Source: Chara braunii (lineage: Eukaryota; Streptophyta; Charophyceae; Charales; Characeae). From it: a stretch of DNA of 61,616 nt. The stretch is from NCBI GenBank assembly GCA_003427395.1, contig BFEA01000128.1, positions 2,844,658 through 2,906,273 on the forward strand, written 5' to 3'. The notes below the pieces were generated by a model. That model did no database searches, was not told the origin of the DNA, and saw nothing but the letters and a program-made list of their open reading frames with translations. A program made the position numbers and the translations under genes. Below are positions 21,806-31,378 of the stretch, piece by piece (the stretch's first letter is position 1; the number at the start of each line of letters is the position of its first letter).

Positions 21806-22806
21806 TGCGAGGATCTGGGTCCTCGGCAGGCCTAAGGGCCCCCTGCTGCAAATGTGCCCGCCCTAAGTGAAGGCGGGCCTAACAAATTACGAGAGGCCCT
21901 TGGCTGTCAATTTCGTATTTGGGGTCCAGGCAGTTACGTCGCGCCAGTTGGTTGAAGGAAAACACAGGCCGAGCAGCGTGGAAATTCCCAGGCCTTCTAG
22001 GCCTTTCCGAAAGCACAGGCCCTGGTCGAGATTCGCAGGCTCATACACAGACAGTTGGGAGGCCCAACCGAATGAGGCCCAGTAGCTGCACCAGAGGCGC
22101 AGCACCCTGGGGCCTACCGGAAGCTTCTGGGCCCCGGCTCAGGGCAGCCAGGCTGCGAAGCCAGGCCAGCTCTTTTCCATATAGGAAAGAGCTCGCTGGC
22201 TGGCGGCTCATTCGGGCACTCGCATGCTGGCGGCAGCGCTGCTCGAGCTGAAGCTCGTGGGCTGCTGCTAGCGCTGAGAGGCGAGGTGGTAGCATGTGCG
22301 GTCGTGCAGGGAGCAGGGCACTGCTGAGGGCAGTGCCATAGCCAAGCCTCCATAGCTGGCGGGCTTGGATGTACAGTGAGGCGCAGGGGTGGTCTTCGGG
22401 TGTACAAGAGGGAAGACGTGGGAGTAAGACAAGGGAGAGAGAGAGAAGGATGATGATGATGATGATGTGAGGGCACATACCTGGTATTGGCGATGGTCTG
22501 CATGGGCGACATCTTCAAGTACTTCGGAGGCTGCTGACGTCAACAGTTGCATTGTCAATTAGTAGGCTAGTAGTAGCTGTGTAGGGAGTAGGCTGGGCGC
22601 CGAGCGCCAAGTAGGGAGAGAGGAACTGGATACATATGTTGGTGGTGGCGAGAGCAAGCTCTCATTGACATTGGTTTTCAGTGCTACGATTCTCCATTGG
22701 TGTCATATTGGTGCAATGCTATTCTGAACACTGTGATACGATCTGGCTTTCAATGTGATTGTGCAATCTGTATATTGTCATCTCGCTTCTGTTCATTTTC
22801 CTTGCA
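21806..22806. mobile_element. Solo LTR, 1,001 bp, TG..CA, inserted in a LINE
   Basis: The insertion begins TGCGAGGATC and ends TTTTCCTTGCA, with a 4-bp direct repeat AAAG on both sides (21802-21805 and 22807-22810). Removing it restores the ORF2 order LLKTK then DPEPAIKGRW seen uninterrupted in LINE B (LFLKTKDPEP). No internal domain remains, so this is a solo LTR left by recombination. It contains an (ATG)n stretch near 22450 and a GC-rich half rich in GGGCC/GGCCT words. Confidence 0.75.
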
Positions 22807-23965
22807 AAAGATCCAGAACCAGCAATCAAGGGAAGATGGAACAAGCTAATCGGCTCTGAATCAGACCAGATCTCAAAAGATTCCATGGGAAAAAAAAATA
22901 CAAAACGATAAGGCCAATCAACATCAGGAGCATGCAGTGGCTTATAACATACACCGCTCTACCAGTAAACCAGTGGCTGCATGCTAGAAGAAGAAAGAAT
23001 GATCACAACCGCTCCGATATCTGCATCATATGCTCGGATCAGGAAGCAAACACAGATTGCCTAATCAGATTAAAGAAGCCACAGAATGTTGGGCAAGAGT
23101 GGCAAATCTGTGGGACGCCTTTTTTTTCTCGTCTCCCCTCCCTGAACACCCTCTCCAACTTATCCTCTGGACTAACCTACCCCCTAACTTCAGGAAACCA
23201 GAAAAGGTCTGGTTTGGAATTGTCCACAAGGTCACTCTCTGAACTATATGGAAGGGAAGATGCAGCAGAACTCTGGAAGGTACCAAGAACCCACGGGAGA
23301 AGGTCTGGGCTGCCGCCAAAGGGATGATTGAATCGGAGATCCTACACAATTGGAGGAAGGTCAAACTATGGGGGCAGATTCTGCAGAATAGTCCAGAGAC
23401 AGAACAGGTGGTGCTCGGTAAATTCAAGCGGGTATGGTTGGCAAGAGGCAAAGTGGCATGGCTAAACGGACTCAACCTAAGATGGAAGGATTGGCACAAC
23501 TCTGACACATTAACAGTTCAGCAGACCACCCAGGACAGGAGGCACCAACCCCTATCTGGGCGCAGAAGGGCAACTAGGAATGGCTTGCAGCAGGTGGCTG
23601 CTGCTGAGCCTACATGGAATGCAAACGTGACAAGAAGACAGGAGAGCTCATGGGCCTGGATTGACAAGAGCGAACGACAATGCTATAACTGTCCTACCTT
23701 CCTTGTAGAAGTCCTGATTTACAAGTTGAGCCGACGGCTTTGGTACGCCGTAGCTGAGAGGATTTCTAGAAGAAAGGCAAGCTGGCAGTCAATCCTTCAT
23801 GAGAATGGAGTAATCAATGCTGTTCAGGGGTCCTTCAGCCAGACGGAAGGAAGTGTGTGTGCCTGATCTATTGTATTATAATGACTTGCTGGGGAAAAAG
23901 GAACCGGACTGACGCTCCCCAAAAAGGAAATGGAGCCAGCATGGCACTCCCCAGAATGAAAGGAA
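22807..23965 (+). pseudogene. LINE ORF2 C-terminal fragment, right piece with 3' tail
   Basis: The translation contains MQWLITYTALPVNQWLHARR, a CIICSD CxxC pair, then WLARGKVAWLNGLNLRWKDW, matching the zf-RVT region and C-terminus of LINE B. The 3' UTR signature (GGAAGGAAGTGTG at 23845) and the terminal tail GGAACCGGACTGACGCTCCC (23900) follow. The coding part is frameshifted. Opposite in orientation to LINEs A and B. Confidence 0.8.
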
Positions 23966-24040
23966 GCAGTTCTATGTCCACTGATGAGGCCGTCTCTGGC
24001 GGGCGGCTGAAACGTTCGTATGGCCAAAACATTCTTCTGG
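23961..24040 (+). ncRNA. Candidate type I hammerhead ribozyme
   Basis: CTGATGA (23981-23987) is followed by a 7-bp stem II GGCCGTC/GGCGGCT (two G-U pairs) with a 7-nt loop, then GAAA (24009-24012), a very short stem III (AC/GT, loop GTTC) and A24020, giving a GUA cleavage triplet that obeys the NUH rule. Stem I forms from CCA/TGG at the core and ATGT/ACAT farther out, with an asymmetric CCAAA internal loop, then possibly GGAAG/CTTCT. A short stem III and an interrupted stem I are the layout of type I hammerheads in Penelope-like retroelements. It begins 3 to 15 bases after a LINE 3' tail, so it may belong to that LINE or to an adjoining element. Confidence 0.6.
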
Positions 24041-24447
24041 TTTTTATCTGTTTTTTGAATTTTTTTCTGATTTACCTTGAGCGTACCATCTTTCCATGGC
24101 TTTATGTGGTTGCCTTTTCTCCTTTTCTTTCTCTCTCTCTATCATCTCATACTCTTTGCGATGGAACCTCGTCTTCATCTCTTTCCGTATCTCTGTTTAA
24201 CTCACCCTTGAGGCTTTGCGCACTTTGCTGTGGCGTTCCCTTTTTCCCCTATCGTCAGGACCATATGGCCCTGCTTTTATAGAAGGGGAAAACAAAAAAT
24301 TAAAGGTACAGGTGAGTACTCAAGGAAGATCAACGCTTTGTCTCGGAGCAAATTAAGAAAGCACAAAAGGACTATCAAGGCACCCAACAACCATCCTTGA
24401 TTTCTGGGACAAGTGTTGGTAGTCAATGAGTGCCAGTTTCAGAGTAC
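24041..24447. other. Intronic stretch, no gene
   Basis: Pyrimidine-rich sequence after the hammerhead candidate up to the splice donor at 24447. No domain recognised. Confidence 0.5.
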
Positions 24448-24591
24448 CTTCAGAGAACAGCAGGTGGCAAGGATATTCACATCCATGCTCCAGCCCATAA
24501 CTGCATGAAGTGTTGGAGTTGAAGCATTTCGAGATGTCCATGCTCACCCCATTCACAGACATTCGAAGAGGAACTGGTGTGTCAGGTACTT
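24448..24591 (-). CDS. 144-nt exon of the TIG/PA14 gene
   Basis: The minus strand has acceptor TGAGCAG before 24591 and donor GAAG/GTACTC at 24448/24447. The exon encodes VPDTPVPLRMSVNGVSMDIS, then a CxxxxxxxC segment and HLLFSE. This looks like the C-terminal strands of a TIG fold. The donor leaves one base (G); the exon at 13737 begins AT, restoring a GAT codon, and the joined peptide runs ..FSE-D-ATPEVRSIQVEPP.., exactly the usual junction between consecutive TIG domains. Confidence 0.8.
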
Positions 24592-24684
24592 CTGCTCATG
24601 AAGTGAACCACAAACAAGAGGGACCGAGAACAAGAGCAAACATGAAATTTCAACAGAGTAGTTAGCAAAAGGGAAAAGGATTAC

Positions 24685-24730
24685 CATGGCACTCTGAGTT
24701 CCAACAACAGGTTCCAACCAGCTCTACCCC
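24685..24730 (-). CDS. 46-nt micro-exon of the TIG/PA14 gene
   Basis: Acceptor TTTCTGAG before 24730, donor CATG/GTAATC at 24685/24684. It encodes GVELVGTCCWNSECH plus one base. Spliced over a 93-bp intron to the 144-nt exon, the frame reads ..NSECH-E-VPDTPV.. without a stop. The phase match supports it, but the exon is short and I could not check a transcript. Confidence 0.6.
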
Positions 24731-25548
24731 CTCAGAAAGCAGTTAACATTTTCGGTGAGGAATGGTGTAGTGTTTAGGGTTTTAGGCCATGTGTCCTTGA
24801 ATGGTATTGGCACAAGGCTTCTGGGGCACATAAGTGTGGTTCCTTTTCCACTGGCAAGTCGTCGTACAATAATTAAGTTAAATTAACCCTTCAACGCAGC
24901 CCCCTGTTATGACCAGGCAAATCATTGACACCGTTGGTTACTATCAATAAGAAGATTGACTGTCAGTTATGGCCATTCTGCACACCAAAACCCTCAATAA
25001 GAGATGCTAACCACCATCAACACACCAATAAGAGATGCTAACCACCATCAACATAAGTTTGCCCAGTCCCAGCCTCATTAGCAGAATGTCCACGCATCAC
25101 CTCAATCATATAAAGCACCTACACATAAAGAAACAGCTGAAGAAACCAGTTCATGATTTAACATGAGCAGAAAACGACCTTCAATTCCTTGTATACTCAA
25201 TGGCGAGAAACTTCCCCACTGAGCAAAACATGCCCGCTGTATTTGAGTCCTGTCCAAACTGCATGAGAACGTCACCTATAATATGGCACTCTATTCTACT
25301 TGCTTCGTAGTTTCAGACTTTCAGTCTTCAATCGGGTGAGGATTACCTCGACTGGCATCAGGGGCTCGCCCACCCCTTCCTAAATTCCGAAATCCATTTG
25401 AGGGGTAGAGGCATGCAATTATAATTAATCTTGCATGGTAACATGCTCTGCTTCTCTCAACTCCACCTCATGCGGCTTAGAAATCAGTCTTCCCACCCCG
25501 ATGACAGCAATCAATCGCCTGCCCAACCTTTTTTTTCTCTTCTTTTTT
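24731..25548. other. Start of a 23.7-kb intron: eroded LINE tail and small duplications
   Basis: A worn LINE tail is visible at 24835-24990 (GGTTCCTTTTCCACTGGCAAG, then GATTGACTGTCAGTTATGGCC). A 31-bp unit AATAAGAGATGCTAACCACC is duplicated at about 25005-25065. No coding exon seen. Confidence 0.6.
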
Positions 25549-25860
25549 TGAAACAGGCCGTAATGTCTGGGCTACATTCTACTCTGGGGAGCACCAGTCT
25601 GGTTCCTTTTCCACCGGCAAGCCAAAATCACAACAATAGCCACCCTTTTTTCTTCTTTTTTTTCCCACATACTCACGAGACTCCCATCCTACCACTCCTC
25701 TTGATATATCTCCTGCCGCACCCCGACTCCATTTCTTTTTTTTCTTCAAAAAAAAAAAAAAAAAAAAAAAANAAAAAAAAAAAAAAAAACAGGCCCTTAT
25801 GGGCCTGGCTCCATATCCATTCTGGGGAGCGTCAGTCCTGTTCCTTTTTATTTTTATTTT
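25549..25860 (-). repeat. Two isolated LINE 3' tails
   Basis: Tails at 25549-25623 (palindrome decayed) and 25790-25850 (palindrome CAGGCCCTTATGGGCCTG intact) have no LINE body attached. The second is preceded on the plus strand by a run of A with one N (25748-25789), where the other copies have T. That suggests a sequence join error. Confidence 0.7.
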
Positions 25861-26537
25861 TTTTATTTTTTATTTTTTTTGAACAGGGCCTTATGGTCCT
25901 GGCTCCTTCTATTCTGGAGAGCGTCAGTCCGGTTCCTATTCCCCCGGCAAGTCAATAATTACGTTACAATGGAAAGTACACACGCTTCCTTCCGTTAGGC
26001 CGAAGGACCCCTGATCAGCATTGATTGCTCCATCTTGGTGGAGGATTGACTGTCAGCTTGCCATGAGCCGCTCTTCCCTCTCAGACCTGGTCACCAGGCC
26101 TGTCAGATAGTACTACCCTTCCTAGAAAGAGCTCGGTCGTTGTTCCTGTTTCTCTGATTTTTCCCTGCTGCCCATACTTCCTGCTATCTCTGCCCCAATT
26201 TTTTATCCCCCCATCCTTAAACCCTAAACCCTCAACCTGTGTACCCCTGCTCCGAAATTCCTTGGAGTTGACTTTCCTCTTTAAAGTTCTGAACCAGGAT
26301 AATCTTGTCCTTGCACCGTTCTCTGCTGCCCCTCTCTTCTTCCTGAATTTGAGTTGTGCCAGTCCTTCCAACAAATGTGGTCGTCCCTCAAGTCAGCCAC
26401 CTTGCCTTCTAGCAACCAGACCTTACTGAACACCTGTCTGGCCTTCTTTCGTTGCTCCTCATCTTCCGACCATGACTTTTTAATCCTCGGCCGTCTGCAG
26501 AGAATTTCTGCCTGGATCATTGTCTTTGAAAATTAAC
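25861..26537 (-). mobile_element. 5'-truncated LINE (copy E)
   Basis: Minus-strand order: an ORF2 C-terminal scrap (26281-26520; IQAEILCRRPRIKKSW .. WKDWHNS), the 3' UTR block (25985-26070), the terminal tail with palindrome at 25884-25901, then a T-rich (poly A on minus) run. It abuts the 3' UTR of LINE A at about 26540. Confidence 0.75.
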
Positions 26538-26897
26538 CACGCTTCCTTCCGTTTGGCCGAAGGACCCCTGGTCAGTATTGATTGCTCCACCTTGGAGGAG
26601 GATTTACTGTCAGCTTGCCATGCCCCTCTCTTTCCTCTCAGATCTGGAGTACAGATCTGCCAGATAGTGCTATGTCCCCTAGGATGAGTTCATCCTTTGT
26701 CCCTGTTGGCCTGTGTCCTCCCCACTCTTATGCCCTGCCCGTGGTGCATGATATCCCCTTTCCAGAGTCTTGTGGGAGCCCCGCCCGTCCTTCCTCCCCC
26801 GATCTTCATCTTTTGTCATCATCCCAGTTCCTCTTGTTTGCCCGTCCACCCTGGATCTTACTGGCTTGTCGAGATTTTCCCTCCCTTTCCCTTTATC

Positions 26898-29800
26898 CTA
26901 CCCCTCTCCTGTCCCCTGATTTTGTCCTCCCTCTTCTCTCCATTTAAAGCGTAGTTGTGTGCCTCTGACCTCTGCTACTGCCCCCTGACCCAACGTGTTC
27001 TGTTTAAATCTTTTAATTATCTCCTCCTCTTGCCCTGGTTGTTGCCGTGCCTGCTGTCTCACCCTTTTCCACTGCGCATTGAGATGTGTTTCCACTGCCT
27101 TGAGGAGAAGCTCCCTGGCTTCCTCTCTATGCATTAGCGTTCCTTCCTTAGTGGTCTGACATCTCCTCTTCTAAATGATCCACAGCCCATATTGCCTCAG
27201 TAGCTGAAAGATATGTCTCTGATAGGGTTGCATCCGTTTGGGTACCTCAGCCCCCAAAAGCCTAGCAATCCTTGACTCCGGAAAAGCAATCTTCGCCACC
27301 TGTTTCCAAATTCCCTTGACTTGTTCCCACATCCCCTCCGCCTCCTCGCACTACAGTAGACAGTGTACCAATGTTTCCGGAAGTCCTTCTTGGCACACTC
27401 TGCATAGCTCAGCTTCCTCGCTTCTCTGGTTGTGACTTCTTCTTTCGTTGAGCCACACATTCACTGGCAGTGCCACATGCACTATTAGCCATTGCATACT
27501 CCTCACCTGTCCCAGTCTCATTGATAGAATATTTGCCCATGGTATGTCTGACATTTGGTTCATTTGGTTTCTGGGGACCCCCACCCTTTTCTCCCAGCGT
27601 TTGAGCAGAGTAGGTCCCATAGACAGGGATCTGTTCCTCAACCTGTATCCTATTTTTGTGGTATAGTGGAGGATATTGATTCTCCTTGCTACTCTCTCCC
27701 CCCCTAATGTTCCAGGCCCATTCACCAGGATCCACCTCTAGCTCCTCAATTGGTACTGTTGAATTGTACACTGTAAAATTCTCCATCTCTATCACTCTTA
27801 CCTTCCGCAACCCTTGTTTGAGAATATACAGCGGCGCTTTTGATGTCCTATCCAATTGGGACGTGGTATTGCGCGGCTGTATTATGTTGTATTTGTCTGC
27901 TACTAGCCATTCGTTCCTATCTTTGACCGTATCCCACACCCTGAACACCTCTCTAGGTTCTGCATCATCTTCCCATGTGGCCCAATCTCCCTCCCGCCAT
28001 TGTTTTCCCCCCCTCATCAATTGCACCCAGGTTGGATGTATGGAGCCTGTGAGTACACTCAGATTGTCCTGAAGCTTGTGACACCCCTTCAATATCCTTC
28101 TCAGCTCCTCTGTTGTTTTCCATCTGTTGTTCTCCTCATCCCAAATGTGTTTGATCTGCCATACCCCGTGCTCCAACCATCTGCCCCATCTCGAATCCTT
28201 GCTTGTTAATGTTAGAGGCTTTCCGCCATTGTCCTTAATGTTTGCGTTGCAGAATAACGGTTGTCTTAATACCTCTCTTGTAGTAGGCTCTCTTACCCTC
28301 GCTGGGAAGACCTCCTTCCACAGTTGTATTAGTTGTAGCCAATAAGCCGGATTTCTAACTCTCCCTCCTTGTATTTCCCTATTCTCCTCCCTGTGGCCCA
28401 TTTTAGCCCAGTTGCTACACATAATCCAGAACAGCCTTGTCATGTTGCTCGGTGTTTTGTACCTGGCTATCTGCCTAATCCTTTCTAATACTAGTGACGT
28501 CCATGACAGCCTGGGCTGTGAGATTAGCTTAACCACCCATTTTGTTTGAAGCGCTTTCAACTGCTGACTTGGGTCAAGAATACCTAAGCCCCATTGCCCT
28601 TTTGGTCTGGTTACCGTTTTCCATGCCACCTTGGCTATGAAATGGTCCGTGTTGTGCTTCGCCGTCCACAAGAAAGCTGCGGCCTTTCTCCTAAGCTGGG
28701 CCGACGTGGCCTTGGGCGGGGTCCAGATAGACCCTGCATACCACATCATGGAGAAAATTGATGCATTCAAAATCAGTGCTCTTCCATATATTGAGGTGTA
28801 CACTGCTGACCAAGCACTGAACTTCGCTAACACCTTGGCCATAATGTCCGCCGCCATTGATTGGTGTGCCCCCTCTTCTGTTATTTTGATCCCTAAGTAC
28901 CGAAGCGGATGCTGTGGCGTCAACCATTGAAGCCCCTCCGGGCTTGTGACCGGAATCTGCTTTTCTTGATCCAGTTCTGCTAGCCACCACCCCGCTGTTT
29001 TGTGCCAATTGACTTTCATCTCTGAAGCCAGCTGGAAAGCTTCCATTGCCCCTGTTAGCGCTTGAAAGGAAGAGTCTGTTGCTCTGATCAAGACCGTCAA
29101 GTCGTCCGCGAACAAAATCGTTGTGGGGAGTTCGACCGTGTGTCCTTGCTGGTCTGGCGGTGCTATTAATCTCTCTATTGACGGGTCTTTTCTTAGAAAA
29201 GAGGCTATTGCCTCCATTATGAAGAGAAAGATAGGAGCTGCTAAGGGGTCCCCCTGCCCAACCGATCTTGACATCGGGTAGGTCAAAGATAAGTGACCAT
29301 TAACCTGCACTTGTCCCCGCGCGTTATTATATAATACCCTTATCCATTTCCTAAAGTTTGGCCCTACCCCCATTCTTTCCATGCACAGCTGCAAGAAGGG
29401 CCAACTGACCTGGTCATATGCCTTTTCGAAATCGAAAAAAAGGATGGAAGCATTGATTCTCTTGTCTCTTATATACCGGACAGATTCTGTTAGACACATG
29501 ACATTGTCTAGTATAAACCTTCCCGGAATGAATCCTGTTTGATCCAAATGGAAGCAACCTGCCGTGATCTTTGATAAGCGATTAGCTAGCGCCTTGGCTA
29601 CTATCTTGTGCGTGAGGGTCAACAAAGTTATTGGCCTGTAATTTCGTATGTCCACTGGACTCCCCTTCTTGTAAAGCAGCGTGACTATTCCAATTGCGGG
29701 CTCACTACCTATACCCTCCACCTGCCATGCCTGCTCTAGAAAGGCCAGGTATTCTTCGCCCAAAATTGGCCAGAATTCTATCCAGAATTCTCTGCCCAGA

Positions 29801-31332
29801 CCATCCTTCCCCGAGGTTTTGTTCGGGGCCATCGTTTTTAGTGCATCCCATAACTCCTTCTGTGTTAAAGGTTCATCCAGCATGGCCGTGTGCTGTCGTG
29901 AAATTGTGTTCTATAGGTAGTTCAGGAACTTCGAGCGCCCCTCCTCCACCCTTCGCCTCGGGAGCTGGTCTTCCGTAGATGTGTATAGTCTACTATAGAA
30001 ATCGAAAGCCACCCTTAACATCCCTTCCTTGTCTGAGGTAAGCCCCCCTTCCCCCTCTAATTGCTCTATGAGGTTATTCCTGCCTTTAGACTTTATTTTT
30101 TGGAAGAAGAATTTGGTCATTCTCTCCCCCTCCTCCCATTCCTTGACTCTAGCCCTCATTTGTAAGCCTTTCATTCTCCACCGTTGCCAGTCCGCCATCT
30201 CTCCTCTTGCCGTCTCCACTACTCTTTCGGATAATTCTTCTCCTGGCCAATTAATAGTATTACGCTCCACTATCTCTATTGCTCGCGCCAACTCTTCTTC
30301 TTTTTCCCTCCTCTTTGCTGCCAGCCTCATTAGCAGTTCTGGGAATGAATGTGTGTCTGGGTTGTGTTCCTGACACACTTGCAAAACCGCCTGTCTCATT
30401 TCCTGAGTTTTCAAGAGGGAGTTGTTGATTTTGTAGAACCCCCCACCTCTGATGACTTGTTTGTCCGGTGACAAACTCAGGTGGATAGGTTTGTGATCCA
30501 AACCCAATCCGTACGGCAGGCTACCTATACTCACTGATTGCAACATGCCCATTACTCCTGACGACGTCAAGAAATAGTCTATCCGGGACGCCGACACATG
30601 TTGGCTGCGGTTCCTCTTGCGATAGGTGAATTGTCTTTCGTCCGGGTAATGCAACCTATAGGGATCTATTAGTTTTAAATTCGTCATTAGCCTATGAATC
30701 GGTAGCGATTCTTCTGTCCACCCTTCCTCCTCTGATCTAACCCCTCTCGATAATCTGTCCAAGCTGGGGTCTAAGGTAGCGTTCCAGTCTCCTACTAGAA
30801 TCAGATGCCTATTCCCATCTAGGATCTCTTTAAGCCTTTCGACCATATCCTCTCTTTGTTGAGAGCCATTCGGACAACAAACTGAGAGTAGCGTGTAGGG
30901 TTCCTCATGCAGCTCGAAGTCGACCTTGACCCATCTTCCCTCCTCCTTGTCCACCCTTGCTTCTGTGATGCGAATCCTGTCTGCCGCCATAGCCCTTTTG
31001 CTTTGCAGTATAACCACCCCCGTGGAATGGTTACTTGCTGCCGGGGCCCACCATGCTGTCTTAACTCTTTGCAGTTTCTTCTCAATCTTGTACTTCGTTT
31101 TCTGGTGTTCTTCCGATTCCTGAAGATGTGTTTCCTGCAAGCACAAGAAATCCGGTGGATACGAAGTGTACCATTCTGAGAAATTCACTACATTTTGCCA
31201 CTTGTCTCCATTCTCCAAAATCCCCACCATCCCATTCACATTCCATGACGCTATTTTGAGCTCCGGTGGACCTGTTCCCCCCTTAATCCTTCTTCTCTGT
31301 TTTCTTGGTCTCTCTTCCACCCCTCCCTCCAT
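26898..31332 (-). pseudogene. LINE A ORF2: endonuclease and reverse transcriptase
   Basis: The endonuclease is in the first 300 residues: IASWNVNGMVG, the catalytic LCLQETHLQE, VGDWNATLDP, RIDYFLTSSG and GLDHKPIHLS are the APE-type motifs of L1 LINEs. An in-frame TAG at 29911-29913 separates it from the RT. The RT has FFDFEKAYDQVSW, SVGQGDPLAAPIFLF and the active-site FADDL. The zf-RVT tail (MQWLIVHVALPVNVWLNERR, CRVC, ETLVHC) is in another frame after a frameshift near 27680-27700. The remaining C-terminus runs to about 26898. No RNase H is evident. It nicks and reverse-transcribes at the target site in its intact relatives. Confidence 0.85.
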
Positions 31333-31378
31333 TAGGTCCCTGTGTTAGACTGTGGACTTTCCTTCTAACTTTCCTTGT

